A stretch of 64,000 bases of DNA from NZ13-RE01 sp049718665 (GCA_049718665.1 JBNARO010000007.1:4090-68089); one strand, 5' to 3'. Shown: positions 26,173-35,315, counted from the stretch's first letter. Numbers and translations: made by a program. The notes: generated by a model not told the origin, from the sequence alone.

Positions 26173-26832
26173 TTATCCCTCCTTCATAATTTTTATAACC
26201 CTATCAGGAAAATTAGTTATAATGGCAAAAATCCCCATGCCCAAAATTTCCTTTATTCTTTCTTCATCATCTACAGTCCATGCTATAGTTTTATCTTTGT
26301 ATGGAATATAGTCTTCGTTTATGTAGTAAAAATGGGGCTTTAAATAGTCTACTTCTTTTGCATATATGGAAAGATCTAATGGAGAATGGGCATAAAGATA
26401 GCCAAATTTTATCTCTGGATAAAGTTTTTTAAATTCGAAAACCCCTTTATGCCAAAAGGAAGAAATAATAAAATCTTTTAATCTTAGTTCTTTTACAAGA
26501 TTTATTACATCTTGAAAATCTTTAGGATTTTTTACTTCTATATCCACAAACTTATTGTGGGATTTTATAAACTCTAAGGCATCTTTTAAGGTTGCAATAG
26601 GCTCTCCATTTATATTTATATCCTTTAACTTCTTAAACTCTACTTTTCTAACATTTATTTCTACTCCTGTTAATCTTTTTAAATTCTCATCATGGGATAC
26701 TATTAAGACACCATCAATGGTCTTTTGAACGTCCAATTCCACTCCGTCTGCTCCCATATCAAATGCAGATTTAAAAGCCTTAAGAGTATTCTCAGGATTA
26801 TATGAGTTTCCTCTATGTCCCAAGACAAGCAT
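26173..26832 (-). CDS. Glycerophosphodiester phosphodiesterase
   Basis: A ~219-aa cytoplasmic GDPD-family enzyme that releases glycerol-3-phosphate from glycerophosphodiesters. Visible are LGHRGNSYNPENTL (catalytic His-Arg and Glu-Asn), GADGVELDVQKT (metal Glu/Asp), IVSHDENLKRLTG (catalytic His) and the late barrel segment TIAWTVDDEERI. I choose ATG 26832 because GGAGG lies 8 nt upstream of it; longer starts lack a ribosome site. It follows the ATP-grasp gene after ~57 nt and probably ends the same transcript. Confidence 0.9.
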   Translation of the reverse strand: MLVLGHRGNSYNPENTLKAFKSAFDMGADGVELDVQKTIDGVLIVSHDENLKRLTGVEINVRKVEFKKLKDININGEPIATLKDALEFIKSHNKFVDIEVKNPKDFQDVINLVKELRLKDFIISSFWHKGVFEFKKLYPEIKFGYLYAHSPLDLSIYAKEVDYLKPHFYYINEDYIPYKDKTIAWTVDDEERIKEILGMGIFAIITNFPDRVIKIMKEG

Positions 26833-26889
26833 ATATTTTTCCTCCATTATCATTAAATTCACATTTATTTCCTATTATATATCATAACC

Positions 26890-27849
26890 CTAAATTTTCC
26901 TAATTAATCCTGGGAAGGCTTTACTTTCCGCACTATTAAAAATTTTTAATATTAAATCTTTATAACTATATCCTTTTGCTTCTGCCATTTTTACAATATC
27001 AGAATAATTAGGGATTAAAAGGGGAAGAGAATTTACATCTAAAACAAAAATTTCCTCTCCTCTGACTCTCATATCAATCCTTGCAAAATCTCTAAGTCCT
27101 AAATATATAAAGATACTTTTTGCAATATTTTTTATTCTTTCTTCTATATTTTTATCTAATCTTGCTGGACAAAAATATTTTGTTTTTTCTCCAAATTCTT
27201 CTTTTACTCTTTTCGAATAAAATCTTTCAATATTCTCAGGGAGCTTTGAAAAATCAATTTCCAATAAAGGAAGGATCTCTAAATCTTCTTTATTCCCAAG
27301 AATTCCCACACTTATCTCTTTTCCTTCAATAAACTCCTCAATTAATGCTTCTTCTTGAAATTCTTTATGAATATAATCTACCATATATCTTAACTCCTCT
27401 TTGTTTCTCACTAAGGATTCCTTTCTTATTCCTTTTCCACTTCCCTCTCTATTTGGCTTCACAAAAAGGGGAAAAGATAAGGGAATATTTTCTGGTATCT
27501 TTTCATCAGGAGGTATTAAAAGAAAAGGGGGAGTAGGAATTTTATAATATTGTAATACAATTTTTGTAAGAGCTTTATTAAGGCAAAGAGAATGAGTATA
27601 AGCGTTAGCACCTGTATAAGGAATTTCTAAAAAATCACAGAGTGAAGGAATAAGGATTTGTCTTGTTTCCTTTCCCTGAGTGAAAAGGTTAAAAATAAAA
27701 TCCACATCTTTAATTTTTTCTAAGAAACCTTCTGAAACAGGGATTAAAATTACAGTGTATCCTTCATCTTTTAAAATTTTTTCTATTTCCTTTACCATTA
27801 ATTCGTATCCTTGAGAAGCAGGAAAATTGTATACTATTCCTATTCTCAT
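26890..27849 (-). CDS. D-Ala-D-Ala ligase-like ATP-grasp enzyme
   Basis: A 319-aa ATP-grasp ligase resembling D-alanine-D-alanine ligases. It has an N-terminal Rossmann-like domain (MRIGIVYNFPASQGYE), IPYTGANAYTHSLCLNKALTK, the ATP-binding FPLFVKPNREGSGKGI, EEFIEGKEISVGILG and the metal/ATP motif FARIDMRVRGEEIFVLDVNSLPLL. It may couple an amino acid or opine-like acid to another amine. Gene context argues against a simple cell-wall role: it overlaps the B12-domain gene by 4 nt in an operon with an opine-dehydrogenase-like gene. Confidence 0.85.
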   Translation of the reverse strand: MRIGIVYNFPASQGYELMVKEIEKILKDEGYTVILIPVSEGFLEKIKDVDFIFNLFTQGKETRQILIPSLCDFLEIPYTGANAYTHSLCLNKALTKIVLQYYKIPTPPFLLIPPDEKIPENIPLSFPLFVKPNREGSGKGIRKESLVRNKEELRYMVDYIHKEFQEEALIEEFIEGKEISVGILGNKEDLEILPLLEIDFSKLPENIERFYSKRVKEEFGEKTKYFCPARLDKNIEERIKNIAKSIFIYLGLRDFARIDMRVRGEEIFVLDVNSLPLLIPNYSDIVKMAEAKGYSYKDLILKIFNSAESKAFPGLIRKI

Positions 27850-29477
27850 ATTAACCTTTCAATCCTTTCCTTTTCTTTAAGTATTCTTCCTCTTTCATCT
27901 ACACAATAATTAGCACCATTTATTACCAAAGTCTTTACCTCCCCCTTTGCGACAGAAAAACCTTTAAGTAAAGGAGCGTCTAAAATTCCACATTTTATGG
28001 CATTGTATATGTTTTCAGGAGATAAAAAATCTTCTTCTGATTTTGTTAAACTTTTTATAGCAGAAAGGATAAAGAGAGCTTCTTCTTTTAATTCTTCTTT
28101 CCTTTCGCAAATCTCTGGATCTAAAGAAAAGTTAGGAAGTCCAGAGGAAGCTAAAATATAAGCCCTTTTTACCATCTTCACACTTTCTATAATCTCTTTG
28201 CTCCTTGCAGGATATAAAGCCTCAGAGTACGATACTACATGAAGTATATGAGGTTTTAAATATGATCCATAAAACATAGAGGAGACTAATTGTCCCATAG
28301 CAGAATAGGGATCCGCTGGAAAGGACAAAAGTCCTGTTCTTATCATTCGATAAGAGACAAAATTCTCATCATGGAGAGATTCTACAAGCTCAATTTTTGC
28401 AAGAGCCTTTGCAATATCCATTTTAGGGGATATATTCGGAGGAGTATTTAACATGTACTGAGCTACATATTCCTTGACTCCTAATTTCTTTGCTACTAAA
28501 GCAGATATATAGCATGTTGCAACGCCAATAGAATCATGAGCATTTCTTAACTCCCATTGATGAGACTCGTTAATTTCTACAGGAATTCCATTTTCTGCAT
28601 TCCATTTTATAGCAAGCATATTCTCTTTTATAGCAGAAAGAAGTTCCCTATCCGATCTTCTATCAAGTTCAGAATACCAAGTTAGAGGAATAGCGGACCA
28701 AGCATTATTTATGGTCTCTTTGAGAAGTTTTGAGAATTCAATAAGATTTCGGGTACCAGAATAGCATCTTAATAATGGAAAATTTCCTCTTCTTGTCGCA
28801 TTATATAATCTTACAAAATCTTCTCTTTTTCTTAATGGTACTCCTCCCGCACCATCTTGTTTTGGATCCATTTTTTCAGGCTCGAAGAAATAACTTTGAG
28901 CATTTTGGTCAGGAGCAATAGAAATAATATCTAAAAGTCCTGAATCTGCTAATTTTTCTACTTCTTTTATAGTTTCTTCAAGGCTTGGAAGACCTATATG
29001 ATGTCTAAATAAAGGAAGTGGACTTTTCCAATTTATTCTCCCTTTTAAAGTTTGGGGAAATTCCTTTTTCTCTTTTTTCTTTATAATCTCTCCTTGAATA
29101 CTCTTTAAAAAATCTATTACATCTTCTATCTCCTCTGTTCCATCAAAAACTTTGTATATAAAAGAAAATTCCCTTGCAATTTCTCCTGTCTCCTTTGTTC
29201 CTCCAAATAAAAATATCCGGTTCTCTATTAAATTTTTATTTTTAAGTTCCTTTTCTAAGTCTGAAAGTAAATTCCTTAAGGGATCTTTCCCTAATCTATA
29301 ACTTATAGCAACAATCTCGGGCGTTGTCTCCAAAATTGCCCCTATAAGTTCCTTTATAGATATTGCTCCTCCAAGATATATGGTTTTAAACCCTAATTTC
29401 TCTGCAAGGTTTAGAAAATTAAGAACTCCCGCAGTATGAATACAACTTCCAATACTTGCTCCTAAAATCTTTTTCAT
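27846..29477 (-). CDS. Cobalamin-binding-domain protein with mutase-like catalytic barrel
   Basis: A 543-aa protein. Residues 1-~130 look like a B12-binding Rossmann domain: GASIGSCIHTAGVLNFL places H14 and G17 of the D-x-H-x-x-G motif, but the Asp position is C12. Residues ~150-470 appear to be a barrel with RREDFVRLYNATR, RCYSGTRNLIEF and NESHQWELRNAHDSIGVA, loosely similar to glutamate/ornithine-type aminomutases. I cannot name the reaction. It sits between an opine-dehydrogenase-like gene and an ATP-grasp gene with 4-nt overlaps on both sides, implying one pathway or complex. Confidence 0.7.
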   Translation of the reverse strand: MKKILGASIGSCIHTAGVLNFLNLAEKLGFKTIYLGGAISIKELIGAILETTPEIVAISYRLGKDPLRNLLSDLEKELKNKNLIENRIFLFGGTKETGEIAREFSFIYKVFDGTEEIEDVIDFLKSIQGEIIKKKEKKEFPQTLKGRINWKSPLPLFRHHIGLPSLEETIKEVEKLADSGLLDIISIAPDQNAQSYFFEPEKMDPKQDGAGGVPLRKREDFVRLYNATRRGNFPLLRCYSGTRNLIEFSKLLKETINNAWSAIPLTWYSELDRRSDRELLSAIKENMLAIKWNAENGIPVEINESHQWELRNAHDSIGVATCYISALVAKKLGVKEYVAQYMLNTPPNISPKMDIAKALAKIELVESLHDENFVSYRMIRTGLLSFPADPYSAMGQLVSSMFYGSYLKPHILHVVSYSEALYPARSKEIIESVKMVKRAYILASSGLPNFSLDPEICERKEELKEEALFILSAIKSLTKSEEDFLSPENIYNAIKCGILDAPLLKGFSVAKGEVKTLVINGANYCVDERGRILKEKERIERLI

Positions 29478-30559
29478 TCTTCTCCCACCTCAATGTATTT
29501 TATTATATCATCTATGGTCATTCCTTCTAATCCCAAGGATTTTACTGTTCTTCCCTTGGAATAATAGTCTTCTCCCATCATAACAGAGACGAGATGTATA
29601 GTAGCATCAATGGTGGGAGTTGGAACTCCAAAGTATTTTCCAAAGGAAGAAATAGGAACAAGGCTCATAGGGACATCCTCTAAAATATATCTATTGGCAA
29701 GTACTGTAGGTGCTAATATATCTCTATATCCGGAATTACTATGAATAGCTTCATAAAGGTCTCTTCCATCTACATCATAAGCATACTTTAACCATTGTTT
29801 TGCAGTAAGAGGTTCTACTTTAAAAGCCCTCATAACATTACATCTTTCCTCATCAATAGATTCTAAGACCTTTGCCACAGAAGGGGATATTCCTTCAAAA
29901 TAGAATTCAAATTTCCCAAAAGTAAATTCGATTCTTGCTACATTTAAAATCGTCGTAGCTGGATGAAAAACCGCACCTATATTATTAAAACTTGTAATAA
30001 CAGTATTCTTGACAATCTCAAATTCAGGCATTACCCTCCTTAAGGTTTTTTGTAAAATTGAATTATCCTTTGCAGGAAGACAAGATACTGGAACTGCATT
30101 CTTTTTTCTAAATATTCTTACTACTCCTGGATTAGAACATCTTGAAGCAAAAATAAAGGTTTGAGCTTCTGCAACAAAAATTTTTTTCTTACATCCTTTC
30201 TCCTTTAACACCTTTCTAAACTCCAAAGCTCCTCCTGTTCTTCCTGGATTTAAAACTACTATTTGACCATCTTCTAAATAAGGTGCTAATTTTTCCGCTA
30301 TATCTCTATGAGCAAAGGCTGGAACTACAACTAAAATCATTTCTCTATCTTTTATTGCGGATTTTATATCTGTAGTTGCTAAAGAAATTTCATATTCTCC
30401 AGAGTATTCTCCTTCTAAAATAATCTTTCCTGTGTTTATTATGGGTTCTATCCTCCAATAACTTCTATTGTATAAAGAAACATCATATCCTTTCATAGAA
30501 AGATAGCCTGCTAAAGCTTGTCCTCCATTTCCTGCTCCTATAACGCAGATTTTTAGCAT
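29474..30559 (-). CDS. Octopine/nopaline-dehydrogenase-family NAD(P) oxidoreductase
   Basis: A 361-aa protein with an N-terminal Rossmann fold (CVIGAGNGGQALAGYLSMKG, the GxGNxG nucleotide loop), VVPAFAHRDIAEKLAPYL, LNPGRTGGALEF, and a helical C-terminal domain containing SFNNIGAVFHPATTILN with the His expected of opine dehydrogenases. Such enzymes reductively join an amino acid and a 2-oxo acid, or do the reverse. It is the first gene of the operon; AGGAGGTG lies just upstream of its ATG. The divergent gene encodes a LysE-type amino-acid exporter, supporting work on an amino-acid derivative. Confidence 0.85.
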   Translation of the reverse strand: MLKICVIGAGNGGQALAGYLSMKGYDVSLYNRSYWRIEPIINTGKIILEGEYSGEYEISLATTDIKSAIKDREMILVVVPAFAHRDIAEKLAPYLEDGQIVVLNPGRTGGALEFRKVLKEKGCKKKIFVAEAQTFIFASRCSNPGVVRIFRKKNAVPVSCLPAKDNSILQKTLRRVMPEFEIVKNTVITSFNNIGAVFHPATTILNVARIEFTFGKFEFYFEGISPSVAKVLESIDEERCNVMRAFKVEPLTAKQWLKYAYDVDGRDLYEAIHSNSGYRDILAPTVLANRYILEDVPMSLVPISSFGKYFGVPTPTIDATIHLVSVMMGEDYYSKGRTVKSLGLEGMTIDDIIKYIEVGEE

Positions 30560-30644
30560 TTTTCACCTCCTAATGTTTGGATTTTTGAGGTATTTATTAG
30601 CTATTTTTATAATAACATGTAAACTATAGGAAGAACAAATTTTA

Positions 30645-30653
30645 TGGTATAAT
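30645..30653 (+). promoter_or_regulatory. Extended -10 promoter of lysE-like gene, leaderless layout
   Basis: TGGTATAAT (30645-30653) is a perfect extended -10 element (TGnTATAAT). The ATG at 30662 begins 8 nt after it, so the transcript would start at or within two bases of the start codon. No Shine-Dalgarno exists. Confidence 0.65.
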
Positions 30654-30661
30654 TAATTTAA

Positions 30662-31315
30662 ATGGGAATTATAACTTTATTTATTACAAGCTTTTTAGTA
30701 GGATTTTCTGGAGCTTCTGCTCCAGGACCTTTAATGACTTTAGTTTTAGCTCAAAGTAGTATTGGGGGATGGAAAAGATCTTTAGAAATTGTTTCTGGAC
30801 ATGCTCTTTTGGAAGGTATTCTTGTAATTTTATTTCTTTTAGGACTCCAACCTATCCTTAAAAATCCTGTTTTTCTTAAGACTTTTAGCTTTGTGGGAAG
30901 TTTATTTTTGATATACATGGGAGTAAGTTTAGTTTTAGACCTTATTAAAGGTAGAATTTCTCTATCTAAAAATTCCAATGATCCCTCTAAAATAACTTAT
31001 TCCTTTACTCCCTCTTTAATTCTTGCAGGTGCATTAACCTCTCTTGCCAATCCTTATTGGCTTCTTTGGTGGCTTACCATAGGAGTTTCCTTTATAGTTC
31101 AGGCAAAAAATTATTTAATAATTGGAATTTTAAGTTTTTATATTGGACATATATTGTCAGATTATATATGGTATATATTCATAGGAATTTTAGGACAAGG
31201 ACTTTCACTTGCCTTTTGGAGAAAAATATATAACTATATTTTATATTTTGCCTCTTCTTTCCTTTTTGGTTTTGGGATATACTTCTTAATCTTAACTTTC
31301 ACTAACAGATTGTAA
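30662..31315 (+). CDS. LysE/RhtB-family amino-acid exporter
   Basis: A 217-aa inner-membrane protein with about six TM helices and the LysE-family N-terminus SFLVGFSGASAPGPLMTLVL, in which the APGP motif is diagnostic, plus SLANPYWLLWWLTIG in the middle. It should export an amino acid or derivative. It is transcribed divergently from the opine-dehydrogenase-like operon, which suggests that the product or an intermediate of that pathway is its cargo. It appears to be made from a leaderless mRNA. Its 3' end overlaps the convergent macro-domain gene by 24 nt. Confidence 0.87.
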   Translation: MGIITLFITSFLVGFSGASAPGPLMTLVLAQSSIGGWKRSLEIVSGHALLEGILVILFLLGLQPILKNPVFLKTFSFVGSLFLIYMGVSLVLDLIKGRISLSKNSNDPSKITYSFTPSLILAGALTSLANPYWLLWWLTIGVSFIVQAKNYLIIGILSFYIGHILSDYIWYIFIGILGQGLSLAFWRKIYNYILYFASSFLFGFGIYFLILTFTNRL

Positions 31316-31849
31316 GTGCTTCGAAAATAAAGAAGGAATATCTTGTCCTAATCCTATCAGATGGATTTCCTCAAAATTATGTTTTTGATTTTTTATAAAA
31401 TCAATAACCGCTTCTACAATGATTTTTGTTCCTAAATCTTGAGGGAAACCAAAAATTCCACAACTTATTGCGGGAATACTTAAACTTTTTATATTCTTCT
31501 CTACTGCTAATTTTAAAGCATTTTGAACCGCCTTTTGGAGTTTTCTATACTCATCTCCTTCTCCCCATCTTGGTCCTACAGTATGAATGACATATTTTGA
31601 CTTAAGATTCCCAGCAGAAGTAATAATTGCCTCTCCTGTGGAAAGAGGACCAAATTTTTGGACATATTCGTCACTTTCTTTCTGAATAATATCTCCTCCC
31701 ACTCTTACTATTGCTCCCGCAACTCCCCCTCCATGCTTTAAATAATTATTTGCAGGATTTACAATTGCATCAGTCTCTTCTTGAGTTATGTCTCCTTCAA
31801 TTACTTTTATTTTTACACCATAAAATTCCTTTTCAAGGATAAGCTCCAT
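31292..31849 (-). CDS. Macro domain protein (ADP-ribose-binding/hydrolase)
   Basis: A 185-aa stand-alone macro domain (Af1521/YmdB type). It shows VIEGDITQEETDAIVNPANNYLKHGGGVAGAI, with the NPAN and GGGVAGAI ADP-ribose contacts, YVIHTVGPRWGEGDE, and SIPAISCGIFGFPQDLG. It probably binds ADP-ribose or removes it from proteins or O-acetyl-ADP-ribose in the cytoplasm. It converges on the LysE gene with a 24-nt overlap. No partner ADP-ribosyltransferase is seen nearby. Confidence 0.93.
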   Translation of the reverse strand: MELILEKEFYGVKIKVIEGDITQEETDAIVNPANNYLKHGGGVAGAIVRVGGDIIQKESDEYVQKFGPLSTGEAIITSAGNLKSKYVIHTVGPRWGEGDEYRKLQKAVQNALKLAVEKNIKSLSIPAISCGIFGFPQDLGTKIIVEAVIDFIKNQKHNFEEIHLIGLGQDIPSLFSKHLQSVSES

Positions 31850-31890
31850 TTTTTCGCCTCCCTCTATTATATTAGATGATTATCTATAAA

Positions 31891-31912
31891 GGGGGAAGTT
31901 TCCGCTTCCCCC
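31891..31912 (-). terminator. Terminator of apgM
   Basis: GGGGGAAG (31891-31898) pairs with CTTCCCCC (31905-31912) around a 6-nt loop, 4 nt past the stop codon of apgM. On the minus strand the stem is followed by TTTATAG, a short U tract. Confidence 0.75.
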
Positions 31913-31915
31913 AGC

Positions 31916-33175
31916 TTATTCTTTTGCGATTTTTACAAGAAGAGGTAGTAGTTCTGTTCCTTTAATTCTTCCAAGTTTTCCTTTAGCACAGGCACTTTCG
32001 CCAAAATATGTGCTTCCATCAGAGGAAAGTCCAGAAGTTATAACCATTAATGGGACTGGATCTTCAGAGTGAGCTTTTAAAGAACATGGAGTAGAATGGT
32101 CTGCGGTTACTGCTGCTACTACTTTAGAAAAATCTAAATAAGGTAGAAGATTTGCAAAGAATTCAGCATCTATTTTTTCAATACTCTCTTTTTTCTTCTC
32201 AATAAGCCCATCATGTCCTGGTACATCAGGTCCCTTTAAATGAGCATAAACTCCATCAAATCTTTCCAAAGCTTCTAACACCTTCTTTGCCCATAACTTA
32301 TAATCTGTGGAATCTTCGATGGGAACTTCTTTCATTCCTGTAAGAAGAGCAATACCTCTTTCTACAGGCATTTCTACTATACTTCCAAAGGAAAGCCCAT
32401 AAAGTTCTTGAAGAGTAGGAATTTTTGGAAGAGAATCTCCCGCATCTCTCAAAAGAATGATATTTGCAGGTTTTTTCCCTTCAGCTTTTCTCTTTTTATT
32501 TATCTCTGAATTTTTTAGTACTTCGAATGCTTTCATCACAAATTCATCAGTAAGTCTTGCAGATTCCTTCGCCTCTAAAGAATTTTCTAAGGGAATACAC
32601 TTTTGTACTTCTAATGGGGGGTTAGTTATACTTATACTATATGGTCCATGTCTCTTATATCCAGGATCAATATTTTCCACATTGGCAGAAAGTTTTCCAT
32701 TCTTCTTTCTTATTACCAAAACTCCTCTATGCCCCACTGTGGCTTTAAAAATAAATTCTGCCCCATCAAGCTTGACCTTTTGATTTACTTCTTCTGCTAA
32801 TGCCCTTGCCTCTTCAGTGGTTAGATTTCTCCCTGCTCTCCTATCGAGAATTTTTAAAGTCTCTTCATCTACTGTAGCAAAGTTCGCTCTCCATGCTAAA
32901 TCTCCATCTCTTACTTCGATATCTGCACCATGAGCTTCTAATGGACCTCTTCCTGTATAGTATTTGTCTACATCATAACCTAAAATACTTAACACTGCAG
33001 CGTCAGACTCTGGGGCAATTCCTGGCGCAATAGGGTCCATAAGTCCTAGTCGCCCCTTTCTTGCTAAACTATCCATATTAGGGGTATTGGCAGATTCAAG
33101 AGTAGTCTTACCGTTAAGACTTGGTTCTGGTCTTCCTCCAAGCCCATCTAAGACAATATAAAGAATTTTTTTCAT
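31916..33175 (-). CDS. apgM: 2,3-bisphosphoglycerate-independent phosphoglycerate mutase, archaeal type
   Basis: A 419-aa metalloenzyme of the alkaline-phosphatase superfamily interconverting 3- and 2-phosphoglycerate in glycolysis. It has VLDGLGGRPEPSLNGKTTLESANTPNMDSLA at the start (metal Asp), the nucleophile Ser in APESDAAVLSILGYD, GPDVPGHDG and the metal site TADHSTPCSLKAHSEDPVP. The length matches the archaeal ApgM type rather than the ~510-aa bacterial GpmI. AGGAGGAGAAAG precedes the ATG. Confidence 0.93.
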   Translation of the reverse strand: MKKILYIVLDGLGGRPEPSLNGKTTLESANTPNMDSLARKGRLGLMDPIAPGIAPESDAAVLSILGYDVDKYYTGRGPLEAHGADIEVRDGDLAWRANFATVDEETLKILDRRAGRNLTTEEARALAEEVNQKVKLDGAEFIFKATVGHRGVLVIRKKNGKLSANVENIDPGYKRHGPYSISITNPPLEVQKCIPLENSLEAKESARLTDEFVMKAFEVLKNSEINKKRKAEGKKPANIILLRDAGDSLPKIPTLQELYGLSFGSIVEMPVERGIALLTGMKEVPIEDSTDYKLWAKKVLEALERFDGVYAHLKGPDVPGHDGLIEKKKESIEKIDAEFFANLLPYLDFSKVVAAVTADHSTPCSLKAHSEDPVPLMVITSGLSSDGSTYFGESACAKGKLGRIKGTELLPLLVKIAKE

Positions 33176-33227
33176 CTTTCTCCTCCTTTCTTACTTTTTT
33201 CCAAAAGATTTTATCATATTTTTGTTG

Positions 33228-33233
33228 TATAAT
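33228..33233 (+). promoter_or_regulatory. -10 box of PEGA protein gene
   Basis: TATAAT preceded by TTG lies 33 nt before ATG 33267. It overlaps a region where an upstream in-frame start would fall, supporting the downstream start. No clear -35 is seen. Confidence 0.4.
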
Positions 33234-33266
33234 CTATTAAGCAGGTTTTCTAAAGGAGGTTTAAAT

Positions 33267-35315
33267 ATGAGAATGCTAAATCTATTTTTAATGATTTTTC
33301 TGTTACTATTTACTCTTTCTTTTTCTCAACAGATATCTACCCAAGAGAGACTGATATCTCCTCCTTGGGAAAAAGTAATTATTATTCATAATCCAGAGAC
33401 AAGCCTAAGTTTAGACCTTTGGTTAAATAAGTCTGAGGGAAGTATATACAAAGTAGGAGAGGATTTAAAAATTTTTGCTAGAGCTAATGATGATTGTTAT
33501 TTATATATATTTGATTTAACTCCTGATGGAGAATTTAAACTAGTTTTTCCCAACATGTATTCAGGGAATAATTTCATTAAAAAGAATCAAACATATGTTT
33601 TTCCTGACAAACCTACTTACAGTTTTAAAATAAGCCCTCCTGCGGGAAAGGAATTTATTGTAGGGATAATATCCAAGAAAGCCTTAGATCTATTTCCTGG
33701 GAAAAGACTGGAAACATTAAGACCTGGTGAGAGTTTAGAAAAGAATGTAGAAAAGGCAATGAAAAATATTGAAAAAATATTAATAGAAGGAGATAAGAAG
33801 ACATGGGCTCAAAAAGTTACATATTTCTACGTTCAAGAAGCAGTGACCCAAGGGAAAGTAATCCTAACTTCTAATCCATCTAATGCTCAAGTTTATATAA
33901 ATAATACTTATCGTGGAAATACTCCCCTCTCTTTGATTCTTCCTGAAGGGAGCTACAGAATTTTATTAAAAATGGAAGGATATAAAGATTATGAAACAGT
34001 AATTATTGTAGAGCCAAATAGAGAAAAAACATATAATTTCACACTTTCTCCTAAATATGGAGATTTAAGAATAGAATCTATGCCTTCTGGAGCTTATATA
34101 TATATTGATGGAGTATTAAAAGGAAAGACTCCAATAACTATAAAAAACCTTTTAGCAAAAACTTATGAGGTTAAAATAACATATCCTGGATATCAGGATA
34201 AAATAGAAAGAGTTGAAGTTCAAGAAGATAGAGAAACAAGAATAAAAATTTCTCTTCTTCCTACTACAGGAAGCCTGAATATAAATTCTATTCCTCAAGG
34301 AGCGGAAGTTTATTTAAATGGAATTTATAAAGGAATCACTCCTATATATATTTCAGAACTTTCCCCTGGAAGATATCAAGTTCAATTAAGAAAGAACGGA
34401 TATAAGGATTTTGTAAGCTTTGTAGATGTAATGTCAGGTATTACTTCTTCATATAATTTTGCTTTATTACCTCTTTTAGGAACTATAAATATCTTTTCAA
34501 TTCCTTCTAATGCAGAAGTTTATGTTGATGGAAAGTACCGTGGAAGAACTCCTTTATCCATTACCGACGTTCCTTCTGGAACATATAATGTCAGAATATC
34601 CCTTTCTGGTTATGAAGATTATGTAGAGAGTATTTACCTTGCTCCTGGAGATGTTAAACAAATTAGTGTGTCTCTTAAGCTTGTTTCTGGTGAAGTCTCC
34701 ATTGAATCAAGACCGCAAGGAGCTAAGGTATATATTGATGGAAAATATCAAGGATTAACCCCTTTAATCCTCAGTCTTCCCGAAGGAAAATACACTCTTT
34801 CTCTTAGTCTTCTTGGGTATTCTGATGTAAACACTGAAATTAAGGTCAAAGCAAAAGAAAGATATAACTATGTATTTGTACTTTCTCCAGTGGAAGCTCC
34901 TACTAATCTTTATTATTTAAACTTTAGTGGTGGAGGCTATGAGGGAAATATTATAATTACAAAAATCGACAATGCATTCTTTGCAAAAGAGGATAAAATA
35001 TTTACTTTAGTATTAAATCCCAACGGAATTTTAGAAACAAAGATTCCTCAGTCTTCCTTTAAGAATGTATATTTAAAAATTAATTTCTCTATCTCTGCTA
35101 ATGATAAAGGAAACATAAACCCTATATTTGAGGCATATCTTAATGGAAAACCTATAACTCTTCCTTTTAATATAGAAAGTAAGGAATATGTTACTGTAAA
35201 ATGGGACATAACTTCTTGCTGGTTCCAAGATAAAGAAAATATTTTAATCATCCGCTTATCTGACAAAGCAGAAGGGAATATAAAGATAAGAGAAATAAAA
35301 ATAGAAGAAAAGTAA
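33267..35315 (+). CDS. Secreted DUF4384 + five-PEGA-repeat surface protein
   Basis: A ~682-aa exported protein: signal peptide ~1-22 (LLLFTLSFSQQ), a DUF4384-like domain (~35-150: VGEDLKIFARANDDCYLYIFDL), then five PEGA repeats (~195-555). Each repeat follows the pattern SxPxxAxVYIxGxYxGxTPL...GxYxVxLxxxGYxDY. A beta-sandwich-like C-terminal domain follows. PEGA proteins are envelope or S-layer-associated; DUF4384 is often coupled to caspase-like or kinase proteins. I choose ATG 33267 because AAAGGAGG precedes it and a signal peptide follows. It is a single-gene transcript facing dnaA. Confidence 0.87.
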   Translation: MRMLNLFLMIFLLLFTLSFSQQISTQERLISPPWEKVIIIHNPETSLSLDLWLNKSEGSIYKVGEDLKIFARANDDCYLYIFDLTPDGEFKLVFPNMYSGNNFIKKNQTYVFPDKPTYSFKISPPAGKEFIVGIISKKALDLFPGKRLETLRPGESLEKNVEKAMKNIEKILIEGDKKTWAQKVTYFYVQEAVTQGKVILTSNPSNAQVYINNTYRGNTPLSLILPEGSYRILLKMEGYKDYETVIIVEPNREKTYNFTLSPKYGDLRIESMPSGAYIYIDGVLKGKTPITIKNLLAKTYEVKITYPGYQDKIERVEVQEDRETRIKISLLPTTGSLNINSIPQGAEVYLNGIYKGITPIYISELSPGRYQVQLRKNGYKDFVSFVDVMSGITSSYNFALLPLLGTINIFSIPSNAEVYVDGKYRGRTPLSITDVPSGTYNVRISLSGYEDYVESIYLAPGDVKQISVSLKLVSGEVSIESRPQGAKVYIDGKYQGLTPLILSLPEGKYTLSLSLLGYSDVNTEIKVKAKERYNYVFVLSPVEAPTNLYYLNFSGGGYEGNIIITKIDNAFFAKEDKIFTLVLNPNGILETKIPQSSFKNVYLKINFSISANDKGNINPIFEAYLNGKPITLPFNIESKEYVTVKWDITSCWFQDKENILIIRLSDKAEGNIKIREIKIEEK

